Below are positions 56,701 through 64,000 of a stretch of 64,000 nt of DNA, piece by piece; position 1 is the stretch's first letter, and each line of letters starts with the position of its first letter. This DNA comes from Calycina herbarum. Its lineage: Eukaryota > Ascomycota > Leotiomycetes > Helotiales > Pezizellaceae. The notes beneath the pieces are model-generated. The model had not been told where the DNA came from and did no database searches. It saw only the letters and a list, made by a program, of their open reading frames with translations. Location: the NCBI GenBank assembly GCA_001414485.1, contig LLEY01000032.1:372001-436000 (forward strand), in the 5' to 3' direction. A program made the translations under genes and the position numbers.

Positions 56701-59311
56701 TTCTCCCGACTTACATGAAGAAGCTTCCTGCCATGCGCAATGCCCTACTTGCAGTGGACTCAAAGAAGCGAGACTCGTATGACATGAAGACTAAACCCCT
56801 CCTATGGTCGGCAGGAGAGATTCCAAAGAAGCTTTTCGTGTCGATACTTAGCTTGGACAGCCCACAAGAACTTGACCGCTCTTCTCAGCCATTAGCTTTG
56901 CTTACTAGATCGGCCATTCCCAGTTTGCCATCATTCATGCTTCATTTCGGGGATGGAAAGCACTCTGGGGTTAGTTGCGCCTCCTTTCCTACGAGTCTCC
57001 AAGTTTCCGCGGATACATTGCGACAAATCAATACCTTTACTTTGGCAATCTTCGACGACGTATTTAGCAAAATATACGAGTCGGATCCATCCAAAATGCC
57101 CTACTTTCTTGCTCCTCTCAAATCATTTCTAGACGCTAGCCGTTACACCGACCCAGCCGAATTGATAGCCTGGGATTTGCTGAAAGGCATCGATGAACAT
57201 CAACAAGCATGGCAAGAGAAGGGATGGGAACTCAAATCATGGCAAACTGAGCCAGATGAATTCTTCGTCGACAAGTATATTGTTGATCCTTATGATGGTT
57301 CTCGGAAGCTATGGTGTAAAGGCGTTGCACCCCAATACAAGCCTTTAGACCCCGTTCCGCCAAATTGTGCTCCGCGCAAAGGGACACGACAGAGAACTGA
57401 TAACATTATGGAATACAGCTCGAGTCTTTGTAAGTCATTCCTCCTCGTTTGAGAATCTGTGCTAATACTTTGATAGGGGAGAAGGCCAGAGCTCGCCGAA
57501 CTTTTGATGCAAGTCAGCGCGTCTTCGAGGCGGAGCTGATTCCGCTCCGACGAAACCTTTTGGACGAATTTGATAAAAATGTATCTGAAGGCCCCAAGAA
57601 GTGCTTCATCATTTTGGAAATCCTTAAGATCTCTGCTGTAAGTTTTCTGTCTACTTGATTCTAGCTAGTGCCCTGGCCTAGCTATCGAGTCAACACTCCT
57701 CTTGAATTTCCTTACTAATCTTGTTAGCTCCCGTCAACTGTCGTTTCTATGGCATATATATTCCCGGCTATCATCCATCGCATTGAAGCATATCTCATCG
57801 CTCTTGAAGCGTGCGACTTGCTTCATCTTGATATTCGACCAGATCTTGCCTTGGAAGCCGTAACAAAAGACTCCGATAACTCGGGCGATCATGGAGAGGA
57901 AAAAATAGATTTCCAACGAGGAATGGGAAACAATTATGAGCGTCTCGAGTTTTTGGGCGATTGTTTCTTGAAGATGGCAACCTCAATAACACTATATGGG
58001 ACTAAGCCTGACAGCGACGAATTCAACTATCACGTGGATCGTATGACCATGATCTGCAACAAGAATCTTTTTGAGATCGCCGTAAAGCTCAAGCTTTACG
58101 AGTATATTCGATCTCAAGCTTTCAATAGAAGAGCGTGGTATCCCGAGGGTTTGACACTTACGAAGGGTAAGACGGCCACTGCTCCAAACAGCCACAAACT
58201 CGGCGACAAAAGCATTGCCGATGTGTCTGAAGCGCTGATTGGAGCAGCTTTGCTTACGCACCAAGGCAGAAACAATATGGACAACGCAGTGAGAGCTGTC
58301 ACGGAGCTGGTCTGCAGCGAGAATCATAATGTCACCTCGTGGGCCGACTACTATAAGCTGTACAAGAAGCCCGCCTACCAGACACAAAAACCTACACAAA
58401 TGCAACTTGAAATTGCAAAGAAAGTTGAAATTGAGCACCCTTACCACTTCCAATGGCCACGCCTTCTACGATCTGCTTTCATCCATCCGTCATATCCATA
58501 CTCATACGAGCGGGTCCCAAATTACCAACGTCTTGAATTCTTGGGCGATTCTCTCCTCGATATGGTTTGTGTCAATTACCTTTTTCACAATTACCCAGGC
58601 AAGGATCCCCAATGGCTAACAGAGCATAAAATGGCCATGGTTTCCAATGATTTCTTGGGCAGTCTCTGTGTCGAATTGGGCTTCAACGCCTTCTTGACGA
58701 TTTTTAATCAAAAGTTCCAGAAGCAAATTAGCGAGTATATTGAGGAACTTGGAGAAGCAAAACGAACAGCACAGGATGAGGCGGAAACTGCTGGGAAACC
58801 CCGCGAAGAATACGCTCCTGATTATTGGACCGCAATCACGAAAACACCAAAATGTCTTCCGGATATTGTCGAAGCGTATATTGGAGCATTATTCGTCGAC
58901 TCGGAGTATGACTTCTCCCGTGTAGAGGAGTTTTTCGAATCTCATATCAAATGGTACTTCAAAGATATGAGTATTTACGATTCTTACGCCAAAAAACAAC
59001 CCGTCACAAATCTCGCCAATTTCTTTCAAATTAGCATGTGCTGTACAAACTGGACGCTTTTGTCGCAAGAAATCCCGTCGATTGATGGGACCAAGCCAAA
59101 GTCTCTAGCGATGGTAATCGTTCACGACCAAGTGGTTGCAGATAGCATTTCAGAGAGTAGTCGGTATGCCAAACCAGCAGCTGCAAAGAATGCCTCGGCG
59201 CTTCTCAAGGGGTTGTCGCCCCGAAGATACAGACAAAAGTACGGATGCACTTGTAAGATGGATGAGAAAGAAGTCGATGCTGATGCAGACGTCCACGGAA
59301 CGGCAATATGA
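53793..59311 (+). CDS. Dicer-like protein, DCL-1 type
   Basis: Endoribonuclease that cuts double-stranded RNA into small RNAs for silencing. Exons 53793-54660, 54707-54810, 54859-55122, 55241-55966, 56016-57429, 57477-57637 and 57728-59311 give 1706 aa. Domains in order: a disordered Ser/Pro-rich N-tail; a DExD/H helicase with Walker A TGSGKT (about 289-294) and FDEAHH (DEAH about 401-404); helicase C with [15 protein letters not shown] and QSRGRARH; a Dicer dimerisation domain ([16 protein letters not shown]); RNase IIIa with YERLEFLGD (about 1249-1257); RNase IIIb with YQRLEFLGD (about 1445-1453) and [11 protein letters not shown]; and a terminal dsRNA-binding-like segment ending in the Cys/Lys-rich [11 protein letters not shown]. 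No PAZ domain is obvious. Both RNase III sites look intact. An ATG at 54112 would give about 1600 aa, nearer the usual length. DCL-1 rather than DCL-2 is a judgement from size and sequence style. Confidence 0.9.
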
Positions 59312-61832
59312 AGGGTATTCTTCTGATAATTTGCTTGCTGGGTGTCTGGCTTTGTTGTTGGTATGGGAGATACGACGCGGAGGTGAGGTTCGTAACGGGC
59401 GGGTAGCATATTGATGACACGATCAGCCGGTCAAAAGGTTGAAGTATTGCCATCAAGGGGAGTTGAAGCTCATTGGCCAGGTAGCCCGAATAGATAAAAA
59501 CATTGCTTTGCATCTGCACATCGCACATCTTGGAGATGTTTGAATTTGAAATTCCATGGGTGACGGCGTCTCGTCTTGCTGTTGGTTACCTCGTATTCCC
59601 TGCCCCTGCCCGTAGATATTACATGTACATTTCTGTGCCGTTGCTTTGCTTTCGTGATCTTGACAAAGCCTCAAAGCCTCAAAGCCTCGTTGTCTGAGTG
59701 GGCCCCCGTCTTACCCGAGGAGAGGCATGCAGGAAGTTGCGTATGTTTGATGGTAATGATACCCCTTATATCAAACCCGCATTACTTTAGCAGCATTACT
59801 CACGTATTTTTCTGAGGAGTACGAGGAGGCAACTTTGAAGGCTACTTTCTGGGCTACCTTTCATTTCTTTCTTTCCTTACGTACTCGGTGAGGCTCTCAC
59901 CGAGTCCGAAGCACTGCGAAATGGAATCAAGGCCACATCAAGTAACCCTTCGGTGAAGCTAGTTGCCCCTGCTATTTGCCTCTTCTTTCTCGGAATCTCT
60001 TCTAAATGGCTAATTGTTTTCGTTGGACAGTTTGAAAGTTTCACCTCGCTGTGATTAAGCTCTTCCAACTGGTCGTTTTTAAGCTAGTCCTTCCAACCAA
60101 CACGAATTGTTTGACGGAGAATAGCTAGGACGAAAGTACCCTCGTACTATCAAACAAACCCCAACAATGGAAGAATGCGGGTGGCCTATCATTAACTCTA
60201 TCACCAACCAGCAGGCGACCCGTGCATGGCCAGTTCGTACATGTACAATGCAATTTGCCCGTCCGACGCCGGTATGTTCGAAGTATGCAACAAGATGCAA
60301 ACCCTGGGAAATTTGACTGTGTCCTCTTGTCGTCGAGCTCGAGTCGCACATGGATTTCCTCGAAGGTCCTTCGTTGCTTTTCCCCTTATATTACTATTAC
60401 TCCCTGGCCAATGAGAGCATAGGGTGTGAAAAAGGGGGGTATATAATATACGACTGGTCTTGAATGATTGGACTCAGGGGAGCGAACAGCAACCCTTCGC
60501 ACATAAGCGCTTGCCCCTTTCCGACCAGCATGGACTGCTCTCCGCGAGCCGGGAGATCCACGACTAGGTTGGATTGGTGCTAGTGCAGCTGTACCCCCCG
60601 TTTCGTACCTTTTTCGCAGTCTGGTTGCGACGGAGGGGTACTCTTTTCTTTTTCTCGCTTGGCGCTGGCTTACTACGCGGGCGACGATAGTGGCTAGTGG
60701 GTTCGCTAGTCTGGGAGCTCGTATGTGCGAGCAGAACCCTGAGCTCTCGTCCGTTTTGGTTTTGGCTGGATGAGTGGGTGAAGTCGGTGACCTTGAGATG
60801 CGATTGCTGACGGGTACGGGGCAGGGAGGGGACCTGGTCTGGGGTGAGACGTTTCTTCCTTCGTTCTTTTCGAACCTCATCCTGGATAGGGCAACGAGTG
60901 CGAGAAGTACTTACGCTCCGTACGAATTGACGAAAAGCGAATCGGACGTGGTGTTCTTACTTTAACGTGGGTCGTTGGAATTTTTACCTTTTTTTCCTTC
61001 TGGCGCTCATCTTACGGGGTTTCTCCTGCCTGATATGAGCCGAATACGTGGGGACAGAGGGTGTATCACAACCCTCTCCTGCCACTCAATGTTTATTTCG
61101 AGGTTACTCAACAGACTGCGAATTAAGGCGAAGGCGGCAGAGTACGAAGGAAGTGCCGACTCTAGCGTTCTGCGACCGCCACCATAGATTACTTTGCTGC
61201 AGTAGCTTTACTGTACGCTGTACTTCCCTAGCCTATCTAACCTTACAGTGCATACTCGCTCGTAAGTAATCAGCCTGTTACAGCATCGTCGGTCATTGTG
61301 AAGGTTGCAGGTGCTGCTTGCTGCTGTTGCTGGCATTAGTACGAAAATCAGACTTGCATTTCGCCTGTTGGTTTACTGTTTCTGATTATCTGATCTCGTC
61401 CGTAATTCGTGTATCAAGTGGGCAGGTACATACGACGAGGCGTCGTTGATTCGCGTGTTGGAGCTGCACTGCAATGGGTATATGATGCGCAGAGGCTCCT
61501 TGCTCCCCCCCCCCATCCCCGTTCCCGAGCGGGTGTCTACTCTTAGCGGGCTGGTCGTATACGGAAGTCAAAGTAGCTTGTCTAAGAATAACACACCTGC
61601 CTGCTCTCCACTGGTCCACTCGGCCTGGCAACTTATAAGTTTGCCTTACCCTGCTGTCTGGCTACATTTTGCGGTCTCCTGCTATTTATTTTTTTTGTTT
61701 TCCCTTTTCTTCTCCCAGAATTCCATTCCAGGGTCCTCGGTTCTGTCTCGCGCCTTCCCTAAGAAATTCGTCTGTTGACCCCCGTGCCAAAACTCTTCCG
61801 GAAAAGTTTTTGCACCATCTTTCACAAGAAAC
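59312..61832. other. 2.5-kb intergenic region, no gene
   Basis: Between the Dicer and the Zn2Cys6 gene. Contains three consecutive copies of GCCTCAAA near 59667-59690, a perfect hairpin (listed separately), T- and C-runs near 60990 and 61505-61515, and a 164-codon minus-strand frame (60880-60386) of Arg/Pro/Ser-rich low complexity that is not called. The final 300 bp, pyrimidine-rich, probably form the leader of the gene at 61833. No tRNA or rRNA was recognised. Confidence 0.5.
59883..59905. repeat. Perfect 10-bp inverted repeat with 3-nt loop
   Basis: ACTCGGTGAG-GCT-CTCACCGAGT, about 570 bp beyond the Dicer stop codon. It could form a hairpin in RNA or be a dyad protein site; no adjacent U-rich tract or gene clarifies its role. 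Confidence 0.7.
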
Positions 61833-63111
61833 ATGTCAGGGAAGATGGGCGACAGAATAGATCCCCCCAACGACACCAAGGTGCGAAAAACAAGAGCTAG
61901 TAAGCCAAAAGTCAAGACGGGATGTCAGACATGCAAGTAAGTACTTTTTTCCAATTCCTCATTACTCAATTGGTGATGTCACCAGATTAATTCTGCCAAA
62001 ATACTAACTGATACCTCCAACTAGAATCCGAAGAGTCAAATGCGACGAGACAAAACCCAGTTGTCTTCGCTGCGTCAAGTTCGGCCACCAATGCGACGGA
62101 TACGTGAGCAAGCATGCCACCAAGCCCTCGCAAGGAAGTCCCACAGGCGGCTCAAGAATGCTCGTACCCAAAGGCCCCGGAAGCAGCAGCAGCCCAGGAG
62201 AAGGAATTGCAATCGGAATTGGCAGCACAACGAGCCAGAATTCGACGCCCTCAACCCCAAGTACCAGTCCCTACAGCCCAGCAGATACGAACATGTCCTC
62301 GCCCACCTTCACCAGCACCAACGCCGTACAAAGATCCTCCATGCCCAAACTCTACCCCGCGCCCGTCCGATCCCCCAATTCCATCCCAAGTTACGACACC
62401 CTCCACGCCGAAAGTCCGCGACACAATTACCACCCAAACCAAAATTATACACGCTCAATTCTGCACGAGACGATGGAAAGCGATCACAGAGCTTTCGACA
62501 ATTTTTGTACCGCTACCCTACCACCCTCGTCATCAAGCTGTGCCGTTTCCCGACATGCATGGAGCAGCACCGTGTCGCGAGCCTGCAACGAATCAGAGGA
62601 GATCTCGCGGGCGGTCGTGGTGCTGGGGAGTTTTGAGGTCGACTCGAGAGGAGGGAGAAATGGCGAGTGGACAGGAGTCGGAACCTTGCGCCATTTCAAG
62701 GCTTGGCAAGGGTATATGAAACCTTCGTCGAAGGATTCCTATTCCAGCCGGGGCTCGAGTGTGGGGAGAGAGCAGAGAGAATCGGGGACCGGTAGGAAGA
62801 TATCACCGGATGAGGATCGGAATGATTGTTTGCCATCTTGGAGGGAGCAGGAGGAGGAGGAGACGGGGAATTTGGGCCAGGAAGTGGTTATTGGGTTGAG
62901 ATGTTTGAGGAAATGGGCTTATCAGCAGCAATTACCGCATCGGGGGGATGGAGAGAATGCGCGGGAGAGACAGATTATGGGGGATTTGGCAAAGAGTTTG
63001 GAGCTTAGGGCGGGGTTGTATGCTTTGCAGGTCTCTTCAGATGCACGGGAAAGAGAACATTCACGGGATCGGGAGAGTATGGATAGGAGCGCTGATGAGA
63101 TGGAAGTGTAA
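61833..63111 (+). CDS. Short Zn2Cys6 zinc-cluster transcription factor
   Basis: DNA-binding regulator of the fungal zinc-cluster family. Exons 61833-61936 and 62025-63111 give 396 aa. The splice joins KPKVKTGCQTCK to IRRVKCDETKPSCLRC and VKFGHQCDGY, giving the canonical six-cysteine pattern. A long Ser/Pro/Thr linker follows, then a stretch (FDNFC... and CNESEEISRAVVVLGSFE) resembling the start of the fungal-specific regulatory domain, and a charged C-tail (REREHSRDRESMDRSADEMEV). Typical relatives are 500-600 aa and continue with helical HHxxAL-type sequence, so this one looks truncated or mis-modelled at its 3' end. Two other frames are also open across 62040-62719, a consequence of the C/A-rich linker. 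Target genes are unknown. Confidence 0.72.
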
Positions 63112-64000
63112 GGAATTGGGCTGGGGAGTATACTTTTTTCGGCATGTTCTATGTATTTTTTGGCGGGACTTTTGGAACTTTATGCAGATGATACCCAAAT
63201 GAATTAATACGCTTATGTCCCATTTCCCATTTCCCGTGTATTTGCATCTAGTGAGTTACGCTTTTTCAATACTTCAAACCTGCAGAAAAGGATTTTATTG
63301 ACCAGGCCAGCTTCCAATAAATAGGATTCCAAAAATCGGACGCATGTCACGCCTGCAATAAAAAATCCCACACGCCCCCAAAAAGACCAAAACAAGCAAA
63401 AGCCAAAGCAGATCCCCGATTCCCTACATCACCGCATTCAAAATTGAATTGGGGTTAGGGCTGAAAATAGCAAAAGGCACACGATCCCTTACCTTACTCA
63501 TCCATTTCTCCCTCGTATAATGGCAGACGGCTTGAAGTAGCAAGGTAGTGTGGTGTGTGGTGTTGTAAGATACGTTAACTCCATGGACGGAAGGAGGTTT
63601 TCTTACTCACTCACCTTCACCCTAGCAAGTGGAAGTAGACTAAGCAAAAATGCCTTTCAGGCCTTCAGGATGCAATGGTCATGATACGAAGCCTCACGTG
63701 GGAAATCTTAAACGTTGTTGCACGTGGGAAATGCTATCCTGCGGCGTGATGTCTCATGAGGTCTTGCGGTTCCTTGATGTTATTCGTTTGCTCGGGAGAT
63801 TTTCCTGCTGCTGCTTCTACTGCTTTGGGGAAGAGGCGAGGTCTGAGCGCTGCGCTTGGGTTGCTACTTTGGGGATTGCCCAACCTAGGATCGCCTACAA
63901 CTCAACAACACATTACATAGTCGATTATCTGATAATTTAGCGCACTCCGCATCTACTGATATTTTTCTTACATTTTTTATTTTTCTACGTCGAGTTATTC
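63112..64000. other. Right flank, no gene recognised
   Basis: A 96-codon open frame at 63650-63940 has no family features. Two CACGTGGGAAAT copies near 63695-63731 are the only repeat noticed. The region may contain 3' UTR of the zinc-cluster gene. Confidence 0.5.

Noticed and set aside
60386..60880. 164-codon minus-strand open frame, Arg/Pro/Ser-rich
   Set aside because: Low-complexity composition, no recognisable domain, and several overlapping frames on the other strand.
63650..63940. 96-codon plus-strand open frame near the right end
   Set aside because: Cys/Leu-rich chance translation without family features or supporting context.
1..64000. tRNA, rRNA or CRISPR features
   Set aside because: No cloverleaf, rRNA core sequence or regularly spaced repeat array was recognised by eye; a covariance-model scan would be decisive.

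Overview
The window is nuclear DNA of a filamentous ascomycete (Pezizomycotina). The evidence is short GT-AG introns of about 45-120 nt, Zn2Cys6 regulators, a HET-domain gene, a fungal DCL-1-type Dicer, and an AT-rich, TpA-saturated transposon block of the kind left by repeat-induced point mutation (RIP). A leotiomycete is a reasonable guess, but no species-diagnostic marker is present.

Layout. A sugar/quinate-type MFS transporter (1768-3959) is followed by about 13 kb of decayed repeats (4660-17410). In that block a Tc1/mariner-type (pogo/Fot1) DNA transposon with 51-bp terminal inverted repeats and a TA duplication was split by a Ty3/gypsy chromodomain LTR retrotransposon on the minus strand. 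The gypsy element has two 456-bp LTRs and a 5-bp duplication, CCACT. Next come an inverted solo LTR, a 2.7-kb LTR element carrying only a copia-like gag, and a stray pogo end. Normal composition resumes near 17.9 kb with a secreted alpha/beta-hydrolase of the TAP type (18751-20630), a UPC2-like Zn2Cys6 regulator (20809-22256, minus) and a 144-aa mini zinc-cluster protein (24365-24849).

From 25992 to 48255 lies what I read as a diterpenoid biosynthetic gene cluster: a microsomal-type epoxide hydrolase, a 14-TM MFS exporter, a P450, a SAM methyltransferase, a PTH11/rhodopsin-like membrane protein, a second P450, a bifunctional copalyl-diphosphate-synthase/kaurene-synthase-like cyclase with both DADD (class II) and DEFME (class I) motifs, and two more P450s. 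The inferred flow is: GGPP made elsewhere (no GGPP synthase in the window), two-step cyclisation, oxidation by up to four P450s, methylation and epoxide opening, then export. The promoters of the epoxide hydrolase and the second P450 share an ordered set of motifs. One motif recurs in the divergent P450-3/P450-4 promoter beside a large inverted repeat. P450-4 has lost the arginine of the near-invariant ExxR motif.

Right of the cluster are a HET-domain protein (48836-51220, minus), a TAP42-like PP2A regulator (51956-53183, minus), a complete DCL-1-type Dicer (53793-59311) and a short Zn2Cys6 protein (61833-63111). All coding models are manual splices of the sequence: exon lengths sum to whole codons, and junctions were chosen to restore family-conserved frames. 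They are not supported by RNA evidence here.
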